In this document: positions 22,882 through 34,189 of the stretch, piece after piece | Layout of the letters: every line of letters starts with the position of its first letter | Numbering within the stretch: position 1 is the first letter of the stretch | Made by a program: the position numbers and the translations under genes | Notes under the pieces: generated by a model | The model's input: the letters and a program-made list of their open reading frames with translations, nothing else | What the model was told of the DNA's origin: nothing | Database searches by the model: none | Origin: Patellaria atrata CBS 101060 | Lineage: Eukaryota > Ascomycota > Dothideomycetes > Patellariales > Patellariaceae | Assembly (NCBI GenBank): GCA_010093705.1 | Contig: MU006092.1 | Coordinates: forward strand, 378,623 to 442,622 | Length of the DNA: 64,000 bases | Reading direction: 5' to 3'

Positions 22882-23591
22882 ATGACCGTCGCAGGAGCAA
22901 AGGTATCTGCTTCCGCAGCGAAACAGGCTACTAAGTTCAAGGTACGGACGAACGTAGTCGTTCTATATCATTATATCCTAACAGTCTAGTAGAAGTACAC
23001 AGTGCAGCCAACGGGGATCTGGAAATACATCAACAAATTTCTCGCAGTCGATTCTAGTCGCTCCACCGGCATCCCTCTCAACCCTCAATTCCGAAATCCA
23101 CCACCGGGATCCAACGACCCAAATGCTTACGACGATCCGGTTACGGTTCCGGCAGCCGATCTTGCAGAGAACCCATACTGGAAGCGCGATGTACGGCGAC
23201 GGTATATGCAACCGAGTGTGGTGAAGCCGGCTGATGTGGTGGGGCTGTTGACGGTGGGAAGTAAGGCGAATCCTAAGGAAGAGGTGCTGAAGATAGGACA
23301 GGAGGGCCAGAAGCAGCTCGTTGCAGTGAAGGAAGAAGGGGAGAAAGGAGGGCTTGCGGCATTTTTTGAGAAGAACAAGGACGTTGCAAAGTCTGTGTTG
23401 GGACAGGATGGATTACCCCCGTTTCCCAGCGGATTGTCACCTTTATCATCAGAGGGGAAGAGGTATGAGATACTGGATGAGCAATCATATGACGGAAAGT
23501 ACGTTCATTTCATATCTTATAGTTCGATCCCTAAGGTGAATTGAACAACTACTGACTCACCTTTAGATATCCCTGTAGAACTTTCCAGTAA
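22882..23591 (+). CDS. NADH:ubiquinone oxidoreductase 21.3 kDa-type subunit (complex I accessory)
   Basis: Three exons: 22882-22941, 22993-23498 and 23567-23591. The product is 196 aa, close to the Neurospora crassa 21.3 kDa subunit. The first intron is 51 nt (an AAG|TAC acceptor three bases later is an equal alternative) and the last is 68 nt. Matching blocks are KYTVQPTGIWKYINKFLAVD, GIPLNPQFRNPPPGSNDP, PVTVPAADLAENPYWKRDVR, a VGLLTVGS segment and the end KYPCRTFQ, which exists only after splicing to a 25-nt exon. It is an accessory subunit of mitochondrial complex I in the inner membrane. The N-terminus is Ala/Lys/Ser-rich and could target mitochondria, but it is not a classical presequence. 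Confidence 0.93.
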
Positions 23592-23987
23592 ATTCTAACA
23601 TCATCAATGACCGCTTAATCATGGAGTAGCATGATTTGTATATATTGAGATCATTTCATTATAGTAATCTGGACACAAGTTATCCACTCAAAATGTCTCT
23701 TGCTATTTTCCATAGGGGTTGCGAATAAGTTCAGGCAACACCCATAAACATCGTCTAAGCTAAGCTCAGAGTAAGATAATAAAAATCGAAGTGAAGTGCG
23801 TGGGGTAGGTAGTAAGGTACAGAAATGTTGAGATAGCGTAAGTTTCTAAGGAGGCGATGTATTTGGTGTACGCGTGCCTGCTTTATTTGGACTCTTTTCT
23901 ATCTTACCCATCTAGTCTTCTGCACCTCACCTCCTACCTCGATTCTCCTTCTCAACCATCATCTTCAATGCTAACATAAGTTTCAAT
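23592..23987. other. Short intergenic region
   Basis: AT-rich region between two co-oriented genes. It holds the 3' UTR of the complex I gene and the promoter of the RING gene; nothing else seen. Confidence 0.55.
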
Positions 23988-26291
23988 ATGGCAGAAAATA
24001 CATCGCTCGATAAACCCCCGTCTCCATTTGAAATTATAATGAGCTGTTCCATTTGCCAGAAACTTATTTCGGACATCTACAGACACCCGGAAACAAACAG
24101 TCTACGCGACGGAACAGATAACCTAATCATCACGAAGCTATGGTTGACGGAATGCGCGCACCTCACCTGCTCTCAGCATCTTGAAGGAGGTGGTACGTCC
24201 ATTCGTAGCGGACTTTTGTTCGTTCATGAGCTGATTGTCATGATAATAGGGCCGCCTTTCCATCGAGAAGGGGAGCAACCCAAAGCGCCTTGTCCTATGT
24301 GTACTGCAGAACGAGGTGATAGGAAACCGAAACGATTGTACGGAATTCGAGGCAAAGCAGATGATGAACATGATGAGGCGATACCTGGGAATTGGTTTCA
24401 AACACCTCCCATGGATCTAGGACCAGGCATGGAGGCATTTAGGGTACATACATCCTCTGACCATGGATGGGGTGACCTTTGTCTAATATGTCTTCAACAG
24501 TTTCAATACCTCTCGCTGATCAAATATGGGACTATGATCACTCGGCGTTTCCGAGAAGCCCTGAATTCCCGTGAACAGTATAAAGTTCAGCTTATCAACG
24601 TTACGAATGATCGAGCATCCCTCGAACAAGAAATGAATGGCTTAAAATTGAGGGTAAAAGACCTTGAAGAGACCGAAGCTAAATGGTTGCGATACAAGAA
24701 GCGAGAGCCATCTGTGACGCATTACCTTAGTATTGTATCTGACATTGCAAAGTTAGTTCTTGTTGAAGTGACATATTCTCAATACTAACATATGCGCAGT
24801 GAGAATGCACTTCTGAAACAACAACTAGTATCTTTGGGTTACAAGGTGCCTCAAACAAACTATGCGTTCAAAGGTCCTAATGAGTCTGGGGAACTTACGA
24901 ACAATGAAGATACCTCGAGACGAAACTTCGGCACGCAAAGACCTGCAACGCGAAGCAGCCCAACCCGTCAAGGTACACCAAAGCAACAAAATGGCTCATC
25001 GTGGAGCCGTACACTCCTTAGTCGAGGCGCTGGATCGTATCACGGCAATGCAAATGATTCGGGTTCACCAGTGAGAAAGAGAAAATACCAACAGATTCAG
25101 GAGGACGTTGAACCTCAGATATATGCCCGGCAAAATAGCCGTGAAAAGATGCCCCCTCCTCCACTCCCACCTTCGCGAACGGAACTGAAAGCTAGGGATC
25201 TTGCACATGGCACGTTTGTAGAGCTGACACAACATGGACAACAACATCTGGACAGTCAGACGTATTCTGAAGCTATGATTTCAAACGTGGAGCTCCATGA
25301 CGATAGAGGAAGGCAAGAGTTTCAGAATAGACCGATGCTGGCAAGAGAAGAGCATCCGACCAGTTTCAAAGGACGTAACGCTGAACCTGAGCCCCTAATG
25401 AGCGGTCCTTTCCAACTAGAGCGTGATCACCCTGACGACTACCGTTGGATGAAAGAGCTAAGAGGCAGCCTCAGCGCATCTAACGGGATACGAGATCAAT
25501 ACGAAGTACCCGGATTGATACAAGACCCAAGAATCCTACACCCGGACCGAAATGTGGGTCATCTCCCGTCAACCCCTTCTCGTGTTCAACAAATCAGTCT
25601 TCCACCCCCCGGAATGTATGTGAAACCAGACCATCTAGGCGAAAGGCGATACAACACGGTTGGATCCCTCCCGTTAGACTCCACTCTCAACTCGTTTTCA
25701 AATAATCGTAACACTACAGTTTATAGACCGCATTCTCGGTACCAAAATGACAGCGTAGCTCCCAATCCAGCTCATCGACGACCTCCTATTTCGCAGAGAT
25801 TTAACGTTTCAAGTACTGCTCCAAGTTATAGAAATCCGCGCAGCTTGAATGGATTATCATTCATAGAAGAACCTTACGACGTTGTGAATGAGCCTTTACT
25901 TCAAAGTAGCACACGCTCAAGGATGTACTCTGGGTTAACAGAGCCCTCTAGGTCGGTGAACCCCCACGTCGACGGGAATGGGATATTTCACCGATCTGAG
26001 ATCCCACCTTCTTCTCATATCCGTAGTGGGGCACCGGCAGCCTCACCCCGCGATGAACAACTTTTTAGAGCGGTGCCAGATCTTCCTTCAAGTACTCCAT
26101 CCGTATATCAGAACATTCCACCGACGCTCAATGGGGGGTTTTCAAACATAAGAGATGGCAGAATCAGTTTTCCGGTCAGGTCTACTGCAGTATCACAGCG
26201 GAGGATGACGGAGCCGATCCGACGCGATGATAAAGCTCCTTCTCGTGGCTTATTTTCATCTACTGGGGGTAGAAGAGTTGTCAGAAGATAG
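23988..26291 (+). CDS. RING-type zinc finger and coiled-coil protein
   Basis: Four exons: 23988-24192, 24250-24443, 24501-24751 and 24800-26291, giving 713 aa. Residues 20-100 form a cross-brace-like finger: CSICQKL, then TECAHLTCSQHLEGG, then KAPCPMC. Residues about 140-230 (FQYLSLIKYG to VTHYLSIV) are heptad-like and rich in Glu/Arg, consistent with a coiled coil that continues through ENALLKQQLVSLGY. The last 480 residues are disordered and Pro/Ser/Arg-rich. A RING followed by a coiled coil is typical of small E3 ubiquitin or SUMO ligases, but the paralogue is not identified. The first two introns are each 57 nt, in frame and free of stops. The intron 24444-24500 has a good CTAAT branch site, so splicing is likely, although retention would also give an open protein. 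Confidence 0.72.
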
Positions 26292-27286
26292 TGGCTATGC
26301 TTTGGTTATACAAATTTGTGGGGTTATCGAGCGGTAACAAATGTAGTTCTATGAAGGGTAAACACTAAAGTGACGCATTTGATGTCATGGAGTATCATGT
26401 GCTTGCCACTTTCAATCCAATATTTTTTTAGTCAGCTAGAAAGTAAGAGAGTTCCCTGGACTACTAGTGGATGTTTGCGATGATTTTTCAGTTCTCTTTT
26501 TCTTGACTTCGATGTATACCACCGTTTAACTAATCACTTCTCTTTAACCTTGTTTTCTCCATCAGTCAGTTAAAATCCATACACTCTACTCCCAATTCTA
26601 CAAAATGGAATCTTTCACGCGATTATGGATAGTGACGTACGGGCCGATTTAATACCCAATTTGTGAAAACGCCCCGCTTTCCGTCTCCAACCCATAGTAC
26701 ATGCCCCTGGTTCCTGTATAATGATTGCGAATGTGATTATGGAGTTGATATTAAAAAGCAGGGACCATAGCTGATTCATGCATGACTTTCTTATTTCCCC
26801 GGATTCACCAGTCCGCGCTAGATTCTCAACCAATCAACGTTTGCCCAAGTCCAATTTATATGAAGCGTAACGACAACCTCCGGACCGCAAAAGGTTAGGA
26901 GTAGAGGATTAGTGTCAATCAAAGGCAAGAAATCTTCTAGAAAGCTTCTGACGTATGCAATTTTCCTTGGGTCTCCCGACTGGGCAATCTTGTTTTAACA
27001 TTCACGTCGAGGAACACAGTAGGATTGGACCAGTAGAAATGCTCTCAGTGGTCGCATTGCGAATATAATTGCAGATTAGAAACAGCTCATTCGGGTCGGC
27101 TGGGATCGAGAATGTAGATCATTAATTGAAACCTTCACTCAATCCGCCTCTTAATATGACTATCATAGTGGGTATACTAATATCAATAATCAACTTCAGG
27201 GTACACCACGCTGTTTAAATACTGGTCCTCTCTCTCGCCATGAATTTCTTTGGTCCTACACTTTGTGAAAAGTGAACTGAATCAAT
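26292..27286. other. Intergenic, upstream of GH5
   Basis: No gene recognised. The last 80 bases contain TTTAAATA (about 27215), a possible TATA element for the endoglucanase. Confidence 0.5.
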
Positions 27287-28432
27287 ATGCGTCTTTCCTC
27301 AACCCTTCTTGGTGCTGCAGCTGCAGCAACTGTACTCGCTGAAAGAAATGGTCATACATTCCCAAGAGTCGGAGCACGCCAGACGACAACAAACACTTCC
27401 GAGCATCTTCAATGGTGGGGAATCAATCTGAGTGGTGCCGAATTCGGGAACCAGAACTTCAGCGGAGTTTACGGTAGAGAGTACATATGGTATGACTTTA
27501 ACGCAATTGATGTACGTTATGAATTAGCTTTCTATGTGGATGGAAAGAGATGCCTTACTAAGTTCATATGATAGACCTTCCTTGCACAAGGCATGAACCA
27601 CTTCCGTATCAATTTTCTAATGGAACGTTTGACTCCGAACGAACTCACCGCACCTCTGGATCCTTACTATGCTGGTAATCTTTCAGAGGTATTTGAATAC
27701 TTGTATTCAGGTCTATAATATGTCTAACGAAAGCAGACTGTTTCATATATCACCCAAAAAGGAGCATACGTACAGATCCAACCCCATAACTACGGCCGCT
27801 TCTACAACGAAATCATCACCGACGTCGCCGGCTTCGAGACCTGGTGGAAGAATGTCGCAACACCATACGTCGATAACGACCTCGTCATCTTCGACACCAA
27901 CAACGAATATCATGACATGGACCAACAGCTCGTCTTCGACCTCAACCAAGCTGCCATCAACGGCATCCGCGCTGCGGGCGCTCTGACCCAATACATCACC
28001 CCAGAGGGCAACAGCTGGACCGGCGCCTGGACCTGGGTCTCCAGCGGCAACGGCGCCAGTCTCATCAACCTCAAAGATCCCGCTGACATGCTCATCTACC
28101 AGATGCACCAGTACCTCGACACCGACGGTTCCGGCACGCACGAGGAGTGTGTTTCTGCGACCATCTTCAGGGAACGTCTTGTGGCTGCTACCAATTGGCT
28201 GAAGCAGAACAACCAGAAGGGGATCATTGGTGAATTTGCGGGTGGCGCGAACGAGCAATGTATCAAGGCTATTCAGGATGGTCTGACGTACCTGAGGGAG
28301 AATAGGGATGTCTGGACCGGTGCGCTATGGTGGGCCGCTGGACCTTGGTGGGGTGATTATATGTATTCGATGGAGCCCCCGAGTGGACCGGCGTATACGG
28401 GTGTGTTGCCACAGATTAAGGATTATGTATAA
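27287..28432 (+). CDS. Endo-beta-1,4-glucanase, GH5 (subfamily 5-like)
   Basis: Three exons: 27287-27511, 27575-27688 and 27737-28432, giving 344 aa. Introns are 63 and 48 nt. The signal peptide is [18 protein letters not shown]. The catalytic domain starts at [14 protein letters not shown], followed by [18 protein letters not shown] and [14 protein letters not shown]. The acid/base is Glu170 in [10 protein letters not shown] and the nucleophile is Glu279 in GIIGEFAGG. The end [19 protein letters not shown] is typical of secreted fungal GH5_5 endoglucanases (EglB/Cel5A type). There is no CBM1 and no linker. It cuts internal bonds of cellulose outside the cell. The third exon is GC-rich and generates an antisense shadow frame. 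Confidence 0.95.
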
Positions 28433-29696
28433 TCATAAGGCGGAAACCTCTCGGGATGGGGATGTTGCGAGTCTTTATGACTATATTTAGAATATCTTGA
28501 ATGCGAATCATACGAACACTTCCATACCCCCTATGCCATTAGTCGTATATGGTGATTAGGTCGAATATGAATAGAAATAGGTAGAGGTATGATTCGGTAT
28601 CGTACTCTATCCATGGATCCATTTCCTCAAATCCTTGTTGGAGCATTTCAAAACTCTTTGTACACCTAAGCTGCACATTTATCTGACTTGATTATACGGC
28701 ACGCTGAAATGTCATGCTCAGCCCACCTGGGGCCTCATGACGTTGTCTGAACAGCAATTGTACAACAAGCTAGTAACTTGAGACCTGAAAAGGGGAAGGA
28801 GATACACATTATTCGTACAATCCTTCGAAAGACTCTCATATATTCCACTAATACAATTCTACGATCCATATATCGCTGTAGACACTCCTCACTCCCTATA
28901 CGCCGGGTATGAGCATATTGTTGAAGTCGAAATATACCTCCTTTTTAAGTTTTCATTTTCCTGAACATGCAAGTCGAGGGGCGTCGATTATACGATCAGG
29001 ATAGTTAGTGAGAAAGGGGGGAGAAGGCCATGAAGAGAGTAGAGTATGATTGCTGGGAAATGCTGAGCCAGATAAAAATGAGATTTAAGGTTATTAAACG
29101 ATTTTAAACCTCGAGCAGCCGTTCATATTACAGGATCTATCGACTACTAATACAGAAAAACTTTCCTAGATGATATCTTGATGTACCGTACAACTGAGCC
29201 AGGAAATGGTTGATTTCAGTTAAGACTCGAATGTAGCTATTATTTGATGCTAAGTAATACTAGTATATGGAAAATTGAAAGTGAAAATCAATGTTGGATA
29301 TGGAGAAGTTCGACGTCGGTGTTATGATTAAGATTTTATGGCTGGCGACCTTTCCCAATTAGGTAGAGCTTCAGCGACTTAACGTAGTGATTTCACATAC
29401 TGACTCGAACATCAGACTCACATCCTTCTGCTTGATACAGTACCAGTCGGAGAAAAGAACTCGATTCTAAAGGAATCTTGACCCTGGCGCGTTGAGTATA
29501 CCAGACGAGATGGAGTCACTCAGTCGAGCTTGCGTCACCGCGCAGTTCCACCGATCACCCACCGAAGCTCCACCTAAGAAACAAACACTCTCCTTTTCGC
29601 ACAATTACCACAACAACTAAACTAAGATACCCAGATTCACTGTTCACCTAGAAAGTTAATCCAGAAAGTTTAATCAGAGCCACTGAATCCGTCAAC
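28433..29696. other. Intergenic, no gene seen
   Basis: AT-rich, with no convincing coding or RNA signals. It separates the GH5 and SDR genes, which share orientation. Confidence 0.6.
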
Positions 29697-30659
29697 ATGT
29701 CTCGTCCCAATCTTGGAAGGATCGCATCCACAAACCTTACAAGTGGGGTCGGTAGCAGGATCCTGGAGGGAAAAGTTGCTATTGTAACAGGTGCTTCTAG
29801 AGGTTCGTCTCTTTAAACACTGTCTATACACTGATTTGCTAATCACTCAATTTCTCCAGGCATTGGAGCGGCCATCTGCCGCAACCTCGCAGGCAAAGGA
29901 TGCTCGCTCGTCATGAACTACACTTCAGATTCCTCTGCGGAACCCGCCACTAAACTCGCGGAGGAGTTGCAAGAATCAGAAGGGATTAAAGCTATCACAG
30001 TGCAAGCGGATATGGGCTCCGAAACAGGTCCTGCTCATGTCGTTGAGATTGCGAGAAACCACTTCGCGCATCCTAAAACCGGAAAGTTCGTCATCGATAT
30101 CATCGTGAACAACGCTGGTGTTGCTAAGAATCAAGCGATCGAGGACGTCACGATCGACGCCTTCTCGAAACTCTACAACGTCAACGTACGTGGCCCTCTC
30201 TTGCTCATGAAGGCAGCCACCCAGTATCTTCCCACCGACCGCTCCGGCCGTATTGTCAATATCTCGAGCGTCAGCGCACGCTTAGGGTATGCAACACAGT
30301 CTATCTACGGCGGTACGAAGGCGGCGCTGGAGGCTATGACGAGGACATGGGCAAGAGAGTTGGCAGAACGAGCAACAGTTAATGCAATCAATCCTGGACC
30401 GGTAGCGACTGATATGTATGAGAAGACTGATGAGGCATTCGTCAAGCAGAATGCACCTCATATCAAGAACGGGCCACTTACAGCGCCACGTCAAGGGGTT
30501 GATCCTCAAAAGTACGTGGATGCGGCACCGGTGACTGGCGGACGGCCAGCCTACGATTTCGAGATTGCGGGCGCTGTAGGAATGTTGGTTCTTCCAGAGG
30601 CTGCCTGGACCACTGGGAGTGTGGTTTGTGCTAATGGTGGTATGGTCTTCAGTCTGTAA
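29697..30659 (+). CDS. Short-chain dehydrogenase/reductase (SDR)
   Basis: Two exons (29697-29802 and 29860-30659) give 301 aa; the 57-nt intron splits the second glycine codon of the cofactor motif. Spliced, residues 27-40 read VAIVTGASRGIGAA, the Rossmann TGxxxGIG motif. Next are NNAG near 119, the catalytic Ser in VNISSVSARLGY near 172, and YGGTK (Tyr185, Lys189). The substrate-loop region carries NPGPVATDMYEK. These are classical SDR features; the enzyme should reduce a carbonyl with NADPH. Similarity to 3-ketoacyl-ACP reductase-like fungal SDRs is general, so no substrate is assigned. The first 24 residues precede the fold and are Ser/Arg-rich, possibly an organellar signal. No neighbouring biosynthetic cluster is evident. 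Confidence 0.92.
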
Positions 30660-30971
30660 TGCAGAGACATAATGCACAACATTGTTCAAGTTCCTCACTC
30701 GTGCACTTGTTGATTCAAGCTGTCTACGTAATGTACCTGACAGCCAGTCTATCACGTATGAAATTCGAAGAAAATTTTTGTTCATTCTACATAATGGGTG
30801 TTCGAAATACGCTTGTACGGCCAAGGGGACTTATATGAACAGTAAGTCGCCACCAATCACATGTGGCTGTAGGCGAGCCCCAGCCTCATCCCTCATCCCT
30901 CTTCAAACTTCAAACTTCAATCTTACCTCACCTCCCCCCTATTCTTTCACATTGTCCAATTACGCTCTTAT

Positions 30972-33022
30972 GTGGTCGATGAAGACGCGCTTACTATGCC
31001 GAAATCTATGCATGCCGTTGAGCCGAATTGTACAACGTGTGAATCGGATCATTTTGTTCAAAAGCTTGTGGAAGCCGACACAGACTTGGATTATATTTCC
31101 CTAGAATATTCTAGCTTAAAGCGAAGCTCAGGTGACAGTTGCGAATTATGTACTTGGCTGGTCAAGATTATTTCGAGCTTCTTCAAACCTCCGTTAGAAG
31201 ACTTCACTTTAAGTGCGGATACTCGTCCCACAGATTTGAGACGCAAATCATGGAAGTTAGAATCAGGTGCGGATGATTGGACACCTAATTACATCCAAAT
31301 TCTTGTACATGATGACCTCGACTTGTAACGAGAACATAATTTGCTCGGATAAAGACAGCTGTACTATTGGATCCGGCGGCAAACTCATCAATCCAAATAA
31401 CGCCGATCTAAAGTTGTTTTCGTAATGGCTTTCACTATGCTAGCACCACTATGTTCAGTGTCGCCCAAACGTCTGGCCAGAGACAAGTGCACTCAAACTT
31501 CGGCTAATAGACGTCGTGGATGGATTTGTGGTCGATACATTTGGACAAACGGAAGACTACAGCTATGATACTCTCAGTTACGAATGGGGAGAAAAGGTGC
31601 AGTTTGTCTTACTCAGTTAAGCTTTACTCAGTTGACGAAAGCAGAAGGCCTCTTTGACCATAGTTGTGGGTTACCATTGACTGTTCAAGATGCTATAGGG
31701 GTATGTCGACTAATGGGGTTTCGGTATTTGTGGTGTGATACCCTCTGCATTATACAAGACGATGGCGAAGATAGGATCTAACAGATCAAGCATATGGATG
31801 CCGTGTATGCATGTGCTACCTTCGCAATTGCAGCTACCTTGGGGACCAATAGTGAGGCTGGACTCCCAGGTATCGATCAGAGGCAAAGACGAACACACCA
31901 ATCGACAAAGACTTTCCAAGGCCATAAGCTTATTGCCACATGTGGTGGTCTTGACCAGAATATAAGGACATCCAAATGGAGGTCAAGACTGTAGACTTTA
32001 CAAGAAGAAGAACTCTCCTGTCGAGTACTCTATTTTAGCACTGAAATGGCTATGTTCCGTTTTAAAAGAGCAGAATGGTGGGAAGACATCTCCGAGGGTA
32101 TGATAGACGGTACTGTTCCACTGCGCCTAACCGAAGAATCTTCAGACACATATTCTGCAGTTTTATCTGCCTATCAAAGCTATACTAAGTCACTAGCTAA
32201 TGCGTGGAGCAAACGGGATGTAACTCGTGATGAGCATGCACTGTACGCTATTACTAGCTTTTGAACTCTTATTCAGCGGACCTAGGTAAATTTCACTGGG
32301 CGATTCCCGAGACCTAATTCACTAAAGGGTTGCTCTGGGTTTTAGGGCGCATGATCAGGTGTCCCCAACGAACAGGATTTCTTTCGTGGTCCTGGCTAAG
32401 CTGTAAATTCGAAGCAAATTCCACGCGGAGCCTATATTGTGGTCTAGCATCCGATGCAGCGATATTCAGAATGACAATATATTACCATAACTCGAACGGA
32501 TTGCAAAGTTTCATAAACTATCCTAGTCACACCATCATATCCGAAGGGTTCATATTCCGGAATAAACTCTACAAGGACGGACTCGACGTGATATCTTTTG
32601 TCATTCTAGATCATATGCGCTCTGAACATCCTCCAGATGACCTATCTTTTGGGGAATTTGAAACCCGTAAACATCTTATCATGTTTTAGACGAGTTCAGC
32701 CATGCTGAAATTCGAAAGAACGATCGGTCCGCTCAAGATATCCATACTTGAGCTATCCACGCTTTCCGGTCAAACCCCTTCCTTCTCCTATTAGATGACG
32801 GGGTTACCGATTTACAATATCAATGGGCATATGGAATGCATCGTTCTTAGCTTTTATCAAAATCCAAGTGGAGCCCAGAAACAAAGAGATGGTATGGCTA
32901 CGCTGTACGTTATGGCCATTGAGTGGGTAAATGGCATAGCGTATTGTGTTAGTGTATACCAGGTTCATCAGTCCCTTTGGTTGGAAGCAAATCCAGTACG
33001 CAAATTCATTCCTCTCGCATGA
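30972..33022 (+). pseudogene. HET-domain (heterokaryon incompatibility) gene fossil
   Basis: Fragments in proper order along about 2 kb match a HET-domain protein. An N-terminal part (30972-31328) has a Cys-pair segment typical of the leader. The HET core (about 31510-32000) includes [30 protein letters not shown] and [12 protein letters not shown]-terminal part (32046-33022) ends in the family-like NPVRKFIPL. HET proteins act in vegetative incompatibility and cell death after fusion of unlike hyphae. The copy is broken in several places and is treated as a fossil. The decay is moderate, since the blocks are still easily read, so it is probably not ancient. Such relics are common in Pezizomycotina accessory regions. 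Confidence 0.8.
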
Positions 33023-34189
33023 GCTTACTGGTAGCGATCTGGTTCTCTACTCACCTTCATCAACCATTAGTCTCCTAGCCGTGCATATCCTCACTCGTTG
33101 CAGAGCCTTCTGATTTATATCTGAATCTTTCCCATTCATTATATTAACGTTATCTGAAGTTGTTATTAATCGTTGTATCTAATCGTTCTCTTCATCATCT
33201 TTGTCTCCCCTAAATCATGAATGTGCTCGACGTCCGGCGAACCTTCTAAATATACAGTTGTCTTGCTAGTATTGTCTTCTCTTTAGCATATGAGCTCTTC
33301 ATTTCTAGCCTTAATTTCTTTGTAGGGTGTCACTTTCCCCTTTATATATATCTAACCCTTATATCCTTCATCTAGTTACGATACATTTTCATTTTTCGCA
33401 AGGACTCCTCAAGATTACTATCTGAATGCCAGTTCTAACGCCTGTTACGACGAAATAAACGAATTTGGCATCTCAATTGTTCCTCATACTTGGGGCCAGA
33501 TCCGTAACCGTTTCCAAACTTCAGAGGAGCTCCTTCGTTAAGACATCTGATTCAACTTTTGAATCTAGATATCATGACAAGTAATCACACCCCCACAATT
33601 TTGTAGTCAGAAAGATATGTAAGGTTATAATACCACTCTGGATCATGTATTCGCTCAAAAGAGGATGTATGAGAATATACTCGTTATGGCTGTACAGTAT
33701 GACAAGAGCCCCCACTGTACTGTAAGACCGCGCCTGACCGAACGAAGCAACTCTTGTCATCTGTACCAGCTAACCCTACATAACCACCAAATAGTACAAA
33801 ACGACCCGATGTACACTTTCCCATGATTGAGATATGAAATGACATGTGAAGAGCTGCGTGGTTCACTTAAGCGTATATATGTAAATTCTCTACTGCATGC
33901 GGCACGATTCCTCAAATATGTCGCCGACTTCACGGTACGAGAAGAGCCATACTATAAGAGTACCCATAAAATGTACAGAGACCTCTGCTGTTACCTTAGG
34001 TGCTTCTATCATGTGGCCCGCTCGAAGGTTCCTGATTTAACGGTTCCGTATAACTATCATCAACTGTCCAGACGATTATACCGTACAAACTACCAGTACT
34101 AAGCCATGAGTCATTTTAAAAGGTCTTCAATTGTAAATATGATACATCGAGTCCATGCCCACCAACTCACCCCAATTCCAACATAAACC
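33023..34189. other. Convergent intergenic region
   Basis: Between the HET fossil and the 3' end of the RQC1/TCF25 gene. No gene or RNA recognised. Confidence 0.55.

Noticed and set aside
30282-30824. Open frame of 180 residues antisense to the SDR gene
   Set aside because: Covers the catalytic part of a clear SDR gene; composition looks random.
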